The position numbers were made by a program, and so were the translations under genes. From Halotalea alkalilenta (GTDB lineage Bacteria > Pseudomonadota > Gammaproteobacteria > Pseudomonadales > Halomonadaceae), in contig NZ_CP015243.1 of assembly GCF_001648175.1 (NCBI RefSeq), positions 3,968,001 to 4,032,000 of the forward strand: 64,000 nucleotides of DNA, in the 5' to 3' direction. The notes under the pieces are model-generated. The model was not told where the DNA came from. It did no database searches and saw only the letters and a program-made list of their open reading frames with translations. Shown here piece by piece: positions 9,672 to 17,571 of this stretch (its first letter is position 1; each line of letters begins with the position of its first letter).

Positions 9672-10626
9672 TCTGCTGGATCGGCTGGCCGTCCTGCAGG
9701 CAGGCCTGGGTGACACTGCTGCCGGGGGGGACGCTGCGGGTCAGCCAGACGTTGCCACCGATCACCGTGCCACGGCCGATGGTGATTCGCCCGAGGATGG
9801 TGGCACCGGCGTAGATCACCACATCGTCTTCGACGATCGGATGGCGCTCGAGCCCTTTCTCAAGGTGTCCCGCCTCGTTGGCCGGGAAGCGCTTGGCGCC
9901 GAGGGTCACCGCCTGATAGATACGCACCCGGTCGCCGATGATCGCGGTCTCGCCGATCACCACGCCGGTGCCGTGGTCGATGAAGAAACTGCGCCCGATC
10001 GTGGCACCGGGGTGGATGTCGATCCCGGTCGCCGAATGCGCATGCTCGGAGATGATCCGCGCGATCATCGGCAGCCCCGAGGTGTAGAAGTAGTGCGCCA
10101 GACGGTGATGGATGACCGCCTCGACGCCGGGATAGCAGAGCAGCACTTCGTCGACGCTGAGTGCCGCGGGATCGCCCTGGTAGGCGGCGAGGATATCTTC
10201 GTCGAGTCGAGCACGAATATCCGGCAGCGCACGGGCGAAGCCCTGGAGGATGTCCTCGGCCCGGCCACGGCGCTCCTGCGGGCACTCGCTCACGCCGCGA
10301 CGCCGGGCGCTATAGTCGAGCTCGAGGCGAGCCTGGTCGAACAACGCGTTCAGCGCCACGTCCAGGGTATAGCCAACGAAGAAATCCTCGCTCTCCTCGC
10401 GCAGGTCGGCGGGACCGAGGCGCATCGGGAAGAGCGCCTGGGTCAGCGAACCCACTGCGTCGCGGATCACCTTCGGCGAAGGCAGCTCGCGACCATCGTG
10501 GTCGTTCGAGCGACGCTGGTCGGCCCGCCACTTCTCTCGTCGCTGCCGGAGCTCGGCGACGGTCTCGCCGAGCTCCCAATTGACCCTCGGATCATCTTCC
10601 GAGGAAGGGTAAAGGGGTGATGACAT
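9658..10626 (-). CDS. epsC: Serine O-acetyltransferase, EpsC/CysE type
   Basis: A 322-residue cytoplasmic enzyme making O-acetylserine from serine and acetyl-CoA, the carbon acceptor for sulfide in cysteine synthesis. The C-terminal half is a left-handed hexapeptide beta-helix (GIDIHPGATIG, IDHGTGVVIGETAIIG, IYQAVTLGAKRF) with the usual catalytic histidines. The N-terminal half is the helical domain of the longer EpsC subfamily, which explains a length above the 273-residue E. coli CysE. It neighbours ssuA and the sulfur island, consistent with sulfur assimilation. The ATG at 10626 has no strong ribosome site. Confidence 0.9.
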   Translation of the reverse strand: MSSPLYPSSEDDPRVNWELGETVAELRQRREKWRADQRRSNDHDGRELPSPKVIRDAVGSLTQALFPMRLGPADLREESEDFFVGYTLDVALNALFDQARLELDYSARRRGVSECPQERRGRAEDILQGFARALPDIRARLDEDILAAYQGDPAALSVDEVLLCYPGVEAVIHHRLAHYFYTSGLPMIARIISEHAHSATGIDIHPGATIGRSFFIDHGTGVVIGETAIIGDRVRIYQAVTLGAKRFPANEAGHLEKGLERHPIVEDDVVIYAGATILGRITIGRGTVIGGNVWLTRSVPPGSSVTQACLQDGQPIQQIKEL

Positions 10627-10693
10627 GTGCAGGCATCTCTTCGATAGGTTGCCTCCAAGGATAGAGAATCACGGGGCTGACCAAAAGCGTTGC

Positions 10694-11671
10694 TCAACCG
10701 TCGTCGCCATTGCGCCAGAAAGCCTCCTCGACCACCACCGGGGCAGGGATGAGCCGCAGATCGGAAAACGCATTAGCGACCCGCTGCTGGTTATCGATCA
10801 CCGCATCGCTGATCGGTACCAGGGAGTAGTCGACTTTGCGCTGCCAGGCGTCGATCACCGCCTCCGGCAGGCCAAGCTCCTTGGCCAGGATCGACACTAC
10901 CTCGTCTCGATGGCTCGATGCCCATACGGCTGTCTGGTCGAGCTCATCGAGCACCTCGCGCAGAAGATCTGGATGCTCTTCGGTAAAAGCGGTGGACGCC
11001 TCGTAGAAGCTGTAGGTGGGCTCGAGCTGCGAATAATCGGCGAGCACGCGTACGTCGAGATCGTGCTCGGCGGACGACAGGTAAGGGTCCCACACCGCCC
11101 ATGCATCGACATTGCCGTTGGTGAATGCGGCCCGCGCATCGGCCGGGGTCAGATAAGCCGGCTGGATTGCCTTGAAGTCGAGCCCTGCGTGGGCAAGCGC
11201 CGCGACCAGCAGGTAATTGGCGCTGGAGCCTCGCTGCACCGCGACCCGCTTGCCTTCCAGGTCGGCTACCGAACGGATCGGTGAATCTTCGGGCACCAGG
11301 ATCGCTTCACCGTCGCGCGCGGCGGGAATCGCGCCAACGTAGCGCATCTCGATGCCCGCCGCCTGGGCGAATACCGGCGGCGGCGCACCGGTGTAGCCGA
11401 AGTCGATGCTGCCAGCGTTGAGCGCCTCGAGCAGCTGTGGCCCGGCCGGAAACTCATGCCAACGCACCTGCACACCCTGGTCGGCCAACCGTTTCTCGAG
11501 CGTCCCCTGGGCCTTGACCACCGACAGCACGCCGCTGCCTTTCTGGAATCCAATGCTTAATGTCTGCGCCGCCCAGCCGGGAAGCGCATATGAAAGCGCA
11601 AAGATGAGTAGCGACAGCGCCAGTGCAATACGCCACGGGCCGGTGCGATGAGTAGAGGAATGCGAGGTCAT
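10694..11671 (-). CDS. ssuA: Aliphatic sulfonate ABC transporter periplasmic binding protein SsuA
   Basis: A 325-residue secreted binding protein (signal peptide, hydrophobic residues 15-34, cleavage near GWA-AQT). Typical SsuA features include IGFQKGSG near the start, the FDFGYTG-like segment read as IDFGYTGAPPPVFAQAAG, the NYLLVAAL helix and VDAWAVWDPY. It would capture alkanesulfonates for uptake as a sulfur source. No ssuB or ssuC is adjacent, so the membrane parts must be encoded elsewhere or borrowed. A sigma-54-like promoter and a 18-bp activator site lie upstream, as for ssuD, so I place it in the SfnR regulon. Confidence 0.9.
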   Translation of the reverse strand: MTSHSSTHRTGPWRIALALSLLIFALSYALPGWAAQTLSIGFQKGSGVLSVVKAQGTLEKRLADQGVQVRWHEFPAGPQLLEALNAGSIDFGYTGAPPPVFAQAAGIEMRYVGAIPAARDGEAILVPEDSPIRSVADLEGKRVAVQRGSSANYLLVAALAHAGLDFKAIQPAYLTPADARAAFTNGNVDAWAVWDPYLSSAEHDLDVRVLADYSQLEPTYSFYEASTAFTEEHPDLLREVLDELDQTAVWASSHRDEVVSILAKELGLPEAVIDAWQRKVDYSLVPISDAVIDNQQRVANAFSDLRLIPAPVVVEEAFWRNGDDG

Positions 11672-11724
11672 GCGAGAGGCGACTCCTAGATCGGGCTGGT
11701 GAAGACGATACCGGCTGCTCCATC

Positions 11725-11740
11725 TTCAAATCCCGTGCCA
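11725..11740 (-). promoter_or_regulatory. Sigma-54-like promoter of ssuA (-12 imperfect)
   Basis: Read leftward: TGGCACGGGATTTGAA. The -24 half TGGCACG is perfect; the -12 half reads TTGA rather than TTGC. It lies about 55 bp upstream of the ssuA start codon. The matching 18-bp activator site is exactly 83 bp further upstream, which supports the call despite the changed base. Confidence 0.65.
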
Positions 11741-11799
11741 GCGATCAAGCTACTAATTTAAAAGGATTACCTCTTCCAGCGCTGCTAATCTCCAGGTGC

Positions 11800-11834
11800 T
11801 TTTCCCACAGTGCGTCTTCCCCGCTGTGGGAAAA
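11800..11834. repeat. Perfect 11-bp inverted repeat upstream of ssuA
   Basis: TTTTCCCACAG at 11800-11810 and CTGTGGGAAAA at 11824-11834 are exact reverse complements separated by 13 bases. The right arm is part of the proposed activator site and the left arm belongs to a second copy, so the repeat probably reflects paired protein sites rather than an RNA structure. Confidence 0.7.
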
Positions 11835-11841
11835 CCAGCAG
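11824..11841 (-). promoter_or_regulatory. Putative SfnR activator site for ssuA
   Basis: CTGTGGGAAAACCAGCAG on the plus strand, an imperfect palindrome matching the island consensus at all eight invariant positions. Its near edge is 83 bp from the -24 element. A second, oppositely oriented copy (reverse of 11793-11810) is centred 31 bp nearer the promoter, about three helical turns away. Assignment to SfnR is inferred. Confidence 0.65.
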
Positions 11842-12322
11842 CGAGCCTGGTGCCGCCTTGGACGGTCTTCGAGCGTGGAGCTTCGGGGCGAACTGCAAGT
11901 CCGGATGGCGACGCTTCGCGGATCGCGACGATGAAGGCTTCAGTACAGGCCCGCGTGTATGGCGAAAGAAACGCGCCAGGAAAGAGACGACATATCGATT
12001 CGCGTCTCTAAGCTTGCGCTGGTTTCGCGCACCCGTGATTCATCCGCCCCTCCCCTCTGCCCACGGCAAAGCTTTACTCAGTCTTTATTAAACTTATGTA
12101 AACGCCGAAAACATCTATGAGACCGGTACCATCGCCTGTTTTTCGCTTTATCTCGACCAAAGTCGGCTATGGACTTAGCAGCACGCTCCCTAGAGTTCGC
12201 CCACTGAATCGGATAATCGCCCCTTCGCAGCACTGACCAGATCGGTCCGCGGCGATGTCTTCTTCCTTATTACCGCTTCCACTAATTACAACCCTTACGT
12301 GGCTAACTCCCGGAGTACGCTC
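11842..12322. other. Intergenic region before the dicarboxylate symporter gene
   Basis: About 480 bp without a credible gene between the ssuA control region and dctA. It becomes A/T-rich after 12070 and should hold the dctA promoter. I looked for a sigma-54 element, common before dctA, and did not find a convincing one. A weak 7-bp stem (AGAGACG/CGTCTCT near 11985-12010) is the only other structure seen. Confidence 0.4.
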
Positions 12323-13771
12323 ATGAGCTCATCGACCCTAGCCGCCGCACCGCCTCGTCGGCGACCGCTCTGGCACCACCTCTATTTCTGGGTACTAGTC
12401 GGCATCGGCATCGGCATTCTCATCGGCTTCTTCCTGCCCGAAGTCGGTTCTCAGATGAAGTGGCTGGCGGATCTGTTCATCAAGCTGGTCAAGATGGTGA
12501 TCGCCCCGACCATCTTCGCAACCGTCGCGGTGGGCATCGCCGGGCTCGGCAACCTCGCCAAGGCCGGCGGCCTGGCCATGCGGACGGTGATCTACTTCAA
12601 CGTCACCACGGTGTTCGCGCTCGGTATCGGCCTGATCACCATCAACCTGCTGGCACCAGGTGCCTCGCTCGGCCTCGACATCGCGACCTTCGACGACTCG
12701 GCCGCGCAAAGCACCATCGCCGCCGCGGGCGGAGCCGCGGGCGGCGGGCTGACGGGCTTTTTGCTCGGACTGGTACCGACCTCGTTCTTCAGCGCCTTCG
12801 TCGAAGGCCAGCTGATCCAGGTCCTGGTGCTCGCCATCCTGGTCGCCTGCGCGATCACCATGCTCGGCGAGCGCGGCAAGCCGGTAGTCGCAGCACTCGA
12901 CGTGGTCGCCAAGGTGATGTTCGGGGTGATCAAGATCGTGATGTGGTTCGCTCCGCTCGGCGCGATGGGCGGGATGGCATTCACCATCGGCGAATACGGT
13001 GGGCAGATCCTCGGCTCGCTGGCGCACTTCATGCTCAGCTTCTACATCACTTGCCTGGTGTTCTTGTTCCTGATCCTGGGGCCGATCTGCTGGTGGAGCG
13101 GTTTCAGCCTGTTCAAGTACATCCGCTTCATCAAAGACGAGCTGCTGATCGTACTCGGCACCTCCTCCTCCGAGACCGTGCTGCCGCGCATGCTCGCCAA
13201 GCTCGAGGCCGCGGGCGCGCCGAAGTCGGTGGTCGGCCTGACCATTCCGACCGGCTACTCGTTCAACCTCGACGGTACCGCGATCTACATGACCATGGGT
13301 GCGATCTTCATCGCCCAGGCATTCGGTATCGATGTGCCCATCTGGACCCAGATCGGGATACTGGTGTTCATGCTGATCTCCTCCAACGGTGCCGCAGGCG
13401 TCTCCGGTGCTGGTTTGGTGACCTTGGCCGCGTCGCTGGCGGCGTTCGACGACGTCATCCCGCTGGCGGGGATCGCGCTGATCGTCGGTATCGACCGCTT
13501 CATGTCCGAAGGGCGCGCGCTGACCAACCTGACCGGCAACGGTATCGGCACCCTGGTGATCGCACGCTGGACCGGCCAGCTCGATCTCGATCGCCTGCGC
13601 TACGTGCTCGACAATCCGGAAACCGTCGATGCCGACGCCCTGATGCGCGCCGACATCGAAGGCCAAGCCAGCGAAGTCGATGGCCAATCGTCCATTGCGC
13701 CGCAGCGCGCGCCGGCCGAAGGACGCACGGACGCCTCACAGCAGGACTGGGGCGGACAACCCAAGCACTGA
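12323..13771 (+). CDS. Dicarboxylate/amino acid:cation symporter, DctA/GltP family
   Basis: A 482-residue inner-membrane symporter of the DAACS family moving C4-dicarboxylates or acidic amino acids with H+ or Na+. Features include the first helices LYFWVLVGIGIGILIGFF, MVIAPTIFATVAVGI, the serine-rich hairpin LGTSSSETVLPRML, the GYSFNLDGTAIYMTM motif and the final NGIGTLVIARW helix. ATG 12323 is chosen because GGAG sits 7 bases upstream; a GTG at 12299 lacks such a site. The C-terminal 50 residues after the last helix are polar. It is followed by a clear terminator. Dicarboxylate versus glutamate specificity cannot be settled from sequence. Confidence 0.85.
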   Translation: MSSSTLAAAPPRRRPLWHHLYFWVLVGIGIGILIGFFLPEVGSQMKWLADLFIKLVKMVIAPTIFATVAVGIAGLGNLAKAGGLAMRTVIYFNVTTVFALGIGLITINLLAPGASLGLDIATFDDSAAQSTIAAAGGAAGGGLTGFLLGLVPTSFFSAFVEGQLIQVLVLAILVACAITMLGERGKPVVAALDVVAKVMFGVIKIVMWFAPLGAMGGMAFTIGEYGGQILGSLAHFMLSFYITCLVFLFLILGPICWWSGFSLFKYIRFIKDELLIVLGTSSSETVLPRMLAKLEAAGAPKSVVGLTIPTGYSFNLDGTAIYMTMGAIFIAQAFGIDVPIWTQIGILVFMLISSNGAAGVSGAGLVTLAASLAAFDDVIPLAGIALIVGIDRFMSEGRALTNLTGNGIGTLVIARWTGQLDLDRLRYVLDNPETVDADALMRADIEGQASEVDGQSSIAPQRAPAEGRTDASQQDWGGQPKH

Positions 13772-13784
13772 GCAAGATCCGATC

Positions 13785-13813
13785 GCGACGGGGCCCCTTG
13801 AGGGCCCCGTCGC
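13785..13813 (+). terminator. Intrinsic terminator after the symporter gene
   Basis: Perfect 12-bp GC-rich stem GCGACGGGGCCC / GGGCCCCGTCGC with a 5-base loop, followed by ATTT. It lies between convergent genes and probably serves both. Confidence 0.8.
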
Positions 13814-13879
13814 ATTTCAGCCGTCCGAACCACGCTCCCGCGCATTGGTCGCGATTGGCGTCATGGCGATTCGCCAGTG

Positions 13880-14929
13880 TCAATCGAGGCGATCGAGCGC
13901 GGCGTACTGCTCGGGGTAGTGACGCTCGGCGACGTCGCGGTGCGAGCGCAGGCGCCCCTTGATCGCATTAGGGCCGATCTCGCGGAACAGCGGATTCTTC
14001 GGGTCGCTCTCAGGCCCCAGCGCCAGCTTGGCCAGATGCTCGGGCAGCGGCAGCAGCGGTACGCTGCCTTCGAGCGAAGGCGAGAGGAAGTAGCCGATCG
14101 AATAGCGCACCACGCCCTCCGGCGGCGTGACCACCCGATGCATGGTGGCACGCAGATAGCCGTTGGTGGCGAGTTCGAGGATCTCGCCGATGTTGATCAC
14201 GAAGGCGCCTTCGATCGGCGGCACATCGATCCATCCTTCGGGGCGCTCGACTTGGAGCCCACCGTGGTGATCCTGATGCAGCAGGGTGAGAATGCCGGCG
14301 TCCTTGTGCGCCCCCACGCCCTGGCGCAGCGCCGGGTCGCTCGAACCGGGATAGCGAATCAGCTTGAGCAGCTGGGCGGGAGTCTTGTCGATCAGCCCAT
14401 CGAGCGCATCAGCGGGCTGCTCCAACGCCTGGGCGAAGGCGCGCAGCAGGCGGATCGCTACCTGACGCAGGGTCGCCGACCAGTCGAGCGCCACCTCACG
14501 CAGCTCCGGCAGCCCGGCGGGCCACTGGTTAGGCCCTTGCAGTCGCTTCCAGACCGGGGCATCGGGCCCCAGTTCGAGCGCCGGCAGCTCGACGCCGATA
14601 TCGATCTGCTCACGACGGTCGGGGCGGTTGCGGGTCAGTTCATGGCCGGTGGCGGTATAGCCGCGAAAATGCGGCGAATTGGCCATTCCGATCGCATGCT
14701 TCTCCTCATCGGGCAGGGCAAAGAAGCGCCTCGACACTTCCTCTATCCGAACGAATTTCTCCGCCGCTACGCCATGTCCGATGAGATAGAAAAAGCCGAT
14801 CTCGCGGGCGGCGTGGCCCAGCTCGGCGAGGAAGGCAGCGCGACGCTCGGGAACCTCCAGCTCGCGCAGGTCGAGTACCGGCAGCGCAGCCGCGGCACTC
14901 GAGACGCAACCGGGGAATGAATCACTCAC
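13880..14929 (-). CDS. Isopenicillin N synthase-like 2-oxoglutarate/Fe(II) dioxygenase
   Basis: A 349-residue cytoplasmic non-haem iron oxygenase. The N-terminal DIOX_N region (LPVLDLRELE, ARE-IGFFYLIGHGV) precedes the double-stranded beta-helix with metal ligands HKD in GVGAHKDAGILTLL, the distal histidine in ATMHRVV, and the arginine/serine pair RYSIGYF that binds the co-substrate. Substrate unknown; relatives oxidise small molecules. The start is a GTG with AAGGAG 7 bases upstream. It lies downstream of the sulfur monooxygenase at 15053 on the same strand with a 123-bp gap, so it may be co-transcribed and could act on a sulfur compound; that is inference only. Confidence 0.85.
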   Translation of the reverse strand: MSDSFPGCVSSAAAALPVLDLRELEVPERRAAFLAELGHAAREIGFFYLIGHGVAAEKFVRIEEVSRRFFALPDEEKHAIGMANSPHFRGYTATGHELTRNRPDRREQIDIGVELPALELGPDAPVWKRLQGPNQWPAGLPELREVALDWSATLRQVAIRLLRAFAQALEQPADALDGLIDKTPAQLLKLIRYPGSSDPALRQGVGAHKDAGILTLLHQDHHGGLQVERPEGWIDVPPIEGAFVINIGEILELATNGYLRATMHRVVTPPEGVVRYSIGYFLSPSLEGSVPLLPLPEHLAKLALGPESDPKNPLFREIGPNAIKGRLRSHRDVAERHYPEQYAALDRLD

Positions 14930-15052
14930 TGCTCAACTCCTTTGCATGTCATCGCATTCTGCTTGGATCGCTCACTTCCCGAAGTTTAGCCCCCGACCCG
15001 CGCATCGTTCGAACATCCGCATGCTCACGCCGCCGCGGCGAGCGCGCCATCA

Positions 15053-16489
15053 TCACAGCGTCTCTGGAGCGGCCGCCGCAGCCGAACAAGACGGTGACGC
15101 GCCAGCGCTACTGCGCCGATAGGCGGCGGCGGGATGCCGCTGCGGCAGTCGGTCACCGGCGCCGAACAGACGCTGGCGCAGGCTTTGCGGTCGCCCCTGG
15201 GCGTCGAGCGGATAGTCGCGCTTGACCAAGCCGCGCTCGCGCAGTTCGGGGACCACCAGGTCGACGAAAGCGTCGAAGCACTCCGGCACCACGGTGCGGG
15301 CCAGATTGAAGCCGTCGATGTCCACCTCCTCCACCCACCGGGCCAGCTCATCGGCAACCGTCGCCCCGCTGCCGACCAACGGCGTGTAGCGTCCACCGAG
15401 GGCATGCTGCTCGAGTAGCGCTCTAGGCGTCACCGCGCGCTCGGCGGCGGTAAGATTATCGACCGCCGACTGGATCGCATTGCGGTTGCCACGCCGGATC
15501 GGCTCGTCGAGACCGAAACGGGAGAAGTCGATCCCGGTACTCGCGGCAAAGTGTGCCAAGCCCGCTTCGGGATTGGCATAGCGCTGGTATTCGGCGAGCC
15601 GCTCCCTGGCTTCGGCGTCGCTGTCGGCGACGATCGCCGTGGCACCGAGGAATATCTTCAGGTCATCGGCACGGCGGCCGGCCTCGACCGCCTGGCGCCG
15701 GAGACTGCGCACCAGCTCTCGCGCCTTGGCGCGGTCCTGCAATGAGATGAATACGCACTCGGCATGCCGCGCGGCGAACGCCTGGCCTCGGCCCGAGCTG
15801 CCCGCCTGATAGAGCACCGGGGTGCGCTGACGCGAAGGTTCGCTCAGATGGTAGCCGCGCAGCCGGTAGAACTCGCCGTGGTGGTCGATCTCATGGACCT
15901 TGGCACCGTCGGCGAAGCGCCGGCCCGCCTTGTCGCGCAGCACCGCCGAATCTTCCCAGCTTCCTTCCCACAGCGCATAGACCACCGCCATGAACTCCTC
16001 GGCACGCTCATAGCGGCGATCGTGCTCCAGCTGACCATCGAGCCCCATCGCCCGGGCGGCGCTGTCGAGATATCCGGTGACGATGTTCCAGCCGATCCTC
16101 CCCCGGGTGAGGTGATCGAGGGTCGAAAATCGCCGGGCGAAGCTGTAGGGGGTTTCGTAGCTCAGATTGACCGTGACCCCGAAGCCCAGATGCTCGGTGA
16201 CCTGGGCCATTGCCGGTACCAGCAGCAGCGGATCGTTGACCGGCAGTTGGATCGACTCGGCCAGGGTCAGCTCGATGCCTTCCTGGTAGACGTCGTAGAC
16301 GCCGAGGATGTCGGCGAGAAACAGTCCATCGAAGCCACCGCGCTCCAGCGTTCTGGCGAGCCCTGTCCAGTAGTCGAGCGAATGGTAGTCAATCGAGCGA
16401 TCGCGCGGATGGGCCCAGAGGCCATGGTTGATGTGCCCTACGCAGTTCATGTTGAAAGCGTTGAGCAATAGCGGCTTGCAAGTCGGCAT
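15053..16489 (-). CDS. Flavin-dependent monooxygenase, NtaA/SnaA/DszA family (third copy of the island)
   Basis: A 478-residue luciferase-like (TIM-barrel) FMNH2-dependent monooxygenase. It shares with the copies at 24.5 and 26.8 kb the start LLNAFNMNC, GLFLADILGVYDVY, PVNDPLLLVPAM, RFSTLDHLTRGRIGWNIVTGYL and the substrate loop RTPVLYQAGSSGRG. Family members cleave C-N or C-S bonds in nitrilotriacetate, dibenzothiophene sulfone or N-acetyl-S-(2-succino)cysteine; the substrate here is unknown. ATG 16489 is preceded by GGGGAG; an upstream ATG has none. Its own sigma-54 promoter and activator site make it a separate unit of the sulfur regulon. Confidence 0.9.
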   Translation of the reverse strand: MPTCKPLLLNAFNMNCVGHINHGLWAHPRDRSIDYHSLDYWTGLARTLERGGFDGLFLADILGVYDVYQEGIELTLAESIQLPVNDPLLLVPAMAQVTEHLGFGVTVNLSYETPYSFARRFSTLDHLTRGRIGWNIVTGYLDSAARAMGLDGQLEHDRRYERAEEFMAVVYALWEGSWEDSAVLRDKAGRRFADGAKVHEIDHHGEFYRLRGYHLSEPSRQRTPVLYQAGSSGRGQAFAARHAECVFISLQDRAKARELVRSLRRQAVEAGRRADDLKIFLGATAIVADSDAEARERLAEYQRYANPEAGLAHFAASTGIDFSRFGLDEPIRRGNRNAIQSAVDNLTAAERAVTPRALLEQHALGGRYTPLVGSGATVADELARWVEEVDIDGFNLARTVVPECFDAFVDLVVPELRERGLVKRDYPLDAQGRPQSLRQRLFGAGDRLPQRHPAAAYRRSSAGASPSCSAAAAAPETL

Positions 16490-16523
16490 CGGATCTCCCC
16501 TGGGGTGCATTGCACGAATGCCG

Positions 16524-16539
16524 GGCAAATCCCATGCCA
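16524..16539 (-). promoter_or_regulatory. Sigma-54 promoter of the 15.0-16.5 kb monooxygenase
   Basis: Read leftward: TGGCATGGGATTTGCC, with GG and GC ten bases apart as the class requires. It lies about 36 bp upstream of the ATG at 16489 and resembles the ssuA element (same GGGATTTG spacer). The activator site is 83 bp upstream. Confidence 0.82.
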
Positions 16540-16545
16540 TTGGAT

Positions 16546-16558
16546 CAAGCTGATGATT
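16546..16558 (-). promoter_or_regulatory. Probable IHF site (one mismatch)
   Basis: Read leftward AATCATCAGCTTG against WATCAANNNNTTR, one mismatch. It lies between the activator site and the sigma-54 promoter, where DNA bending is expected. Confidence 0.45.
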
Positions 16559-16622
16559 GTTCGATGGTTTTATCGATCCATCGCTGGTTCGCTAGCAGAT
16601 TCCCGGCTGGATTGGCAGCGCA

Positions 16623-16640
16623 CTGGCGGAAATCCGACAG
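16623..16640 (-). promoter_or_regulatory. Putative SfnR activator site for the 15.0-16.5 kb monooxygenase
   Basis: CTGGCGGAAATCCGACAG on the plus strand, the best palindrome of the set (CTG..CGGA and TCCG.CAG arms). The near edge is 83 bp from the -24 element. The 13-base core GGAAATCCGACAG is identical to that of the site at 29589. Confidence 0.7.
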
Positions 16641-16671
16641 CCAGCGAACCGTACCAGGAGCGGCTTTCGAG

Positions 16672-16699
16672 CACTGCCACGGCGAGCGCCGTGGCAGTG
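16672..16699 (-). terminator. Hairpin after ribH2
   Basis: Perfect 13-bp stem CACTGCCACGGCG / CGCCGTGGCAGTG with a 2-base loop, starting 15 bp after the ribH2 stop. No T-run follows, so termination strength is uncertain. It separates ribH2 from the next unit's control region. Confidence 0.6.
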
Positions 16700-16713
16700 G
16701 AACCTCACCAGGC

Positions 16714-17211
16714 TCAGGCCGGCAGCGCGGCGTGCGTTTCGATGGTCTTGATGCAGGCGTTGGCGACTTCGACGCCCTTGAGCTTGAAATGCTCGCGGAA
16801 GAAGGTCTGATGCTCGGCGTGCTCATGGAAGCGCAGCGGGGTCAGTACCATCGACAACACCGGCACGCCAGTCTCAAGGCCCACCTGCATCAGCGCCTTG
16901 ATCACCGCATCGGCGACGAAGTCATGGCGGTAGATGCCGCCATCGACGACGAACCCCGCGGCGATCACCGCTGCGTATTCACCGCTGGCGGCGAGCTTCT
17001 TGGCCAGCAGCGGGATTTCGAACGCACCCGCGACCTCGAAACGATCGATGTTGGCGGTGTCGAATCCCTGGCGCGCATATTCCTCGAAGAAGGCAAGGCG
17101 CGCGTTGTCGACGATATCGGCATGCCAGCTCGCCTGGATGAAGGCGATGCGACCGGTCGAAAAACGTGTAGCGGTGGATGATGCGAGTTCTGCGTTGACA
17201 GGCTGATTCAT
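16714..17211 (-). CDS. ribH2: 6,7-dimethyl-8-ribityllumazine synthase, RibH2 type
   Basis: A 165-residue enzyme condensing 5-amino-6-ribitylaminouracil with dihydroxybutanone phosphate to lumazine, the riboflavin precursor. Motifs IAFIQASWHADIVDNAR, EVAGAFEIPLLAKKLA, GFVVDGGIYRHDFVADAVI and the lysine-rich end FREHFKLKGVEVANACI match the RibH2 subtype known from Brucella and Mesorhizobium rather than the icosahedral RibH1/RibE. ATG 17211 follows GAGGAAG. The gene stands alone, about 100 bp downstream of an FMN riboswitch, among genes for FMNH2-using monooxygenases. A housekeeping ribH may exist elsewhere. Confidence 0.9.
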   Translation of the reverse strand: MNQPVNAELASSTATRFSTGRIAFIQASWHADIVDNARLAFFEEYARQGFDTANIDRFEVAGAFEIPLLAKKLAASGEYAAVIAAGFVVDGGIYRHDFVADAVIKALMQVGLETGVPVLSMVLTPLRFHEHAEHQTFFREHFKLKGVEVANACIKTIETHAALPA

Positions 17212-17310
17212 GGCTTCCTCATCACGATGAAAGGATCTAACGACCAGAATCAGGGCAAAAACGGATGACGAGGATACGCCCATTGGGAGCGCATGAAGGG
17301 ATTCGACATC

Positions 17311-17457
17311 GGTTCTCTTTCATCCGGACTATCACCGTCGGCTTCGGAATCTCACCGAATCTGCTGACCCCATCAATATCATCTGACGGGCGCTCGCGGG
17401 CTTGGACGAAGGATCGTCATCACCGCCGGTGGGGAGTTTCACCCCGCCCTGAGAACT
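17311..17457 (-). promoter_or_regulatory. FMN riboswitch (RFN element) controlling ribH2
   Basis: Read leftward, the conserved blocks appear in order: AGGGCGGGG, CTCCCCACCGGCGGT, AAGCCCGCGAGCG, GTCAGCAGATTCGGTGAGA, TTCCGAAGCCGACGGT, AGTCCGGATGAAAGAGAAC. The outer stem P1 pairs GTTCTC (17451-17456) with GAGAAC (17312-17317). This is the classic FMN-sensing aptamer, about 147 bases. It ends about 100 bases before the ribH2 start, with no obvious terminator in between, so translational control is more likely. FMN shortage should raise ribH2 output. Confidence 0.95.
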
Positions 17458-17505
17458 TCGCCACCCGGGGGTGGCGAAACTCACTATGCCCCCCAGACTG
17501 GGGCA
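17457..17505 (-). terminator. Two hairpins between the met operon and the riboswitch
   Basis: A 10-bp stem TTCGCCACCC / GGGTGGCGAA (17457-17478) and a shorter TGCCCC / GGGGCA stem (17487-17505) lie downstream of metI and just before the riboswitch. Neither has a T-run. They probably end the metQNI transcript or insulate the riboswitch. Confidence 0.4.
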
Positions 17506-17571
17506 AATCAATCGGTGGCTAATAACTTCTGCGTATCTCTCATGCCGCCATCCCCCTTTGCGCCGCCGGCC

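Noticed and set aside
12000..12322. Sigma-54 promoter for the dicarboxylate symporter gene
   Set aside because: dctA genes often have one, but no GG-N10-GC element with a TGGC or TTGC half and no copy of the 18-bp palindrome was found.
12395..13687. 430-codon open frame on the minus strand opposite the dicarboxylate symporter gene
   Set aside because: Composition (histidine, aspartate and glutamine repeats) is the antisense image of membrane helices; no ribosome site or family.
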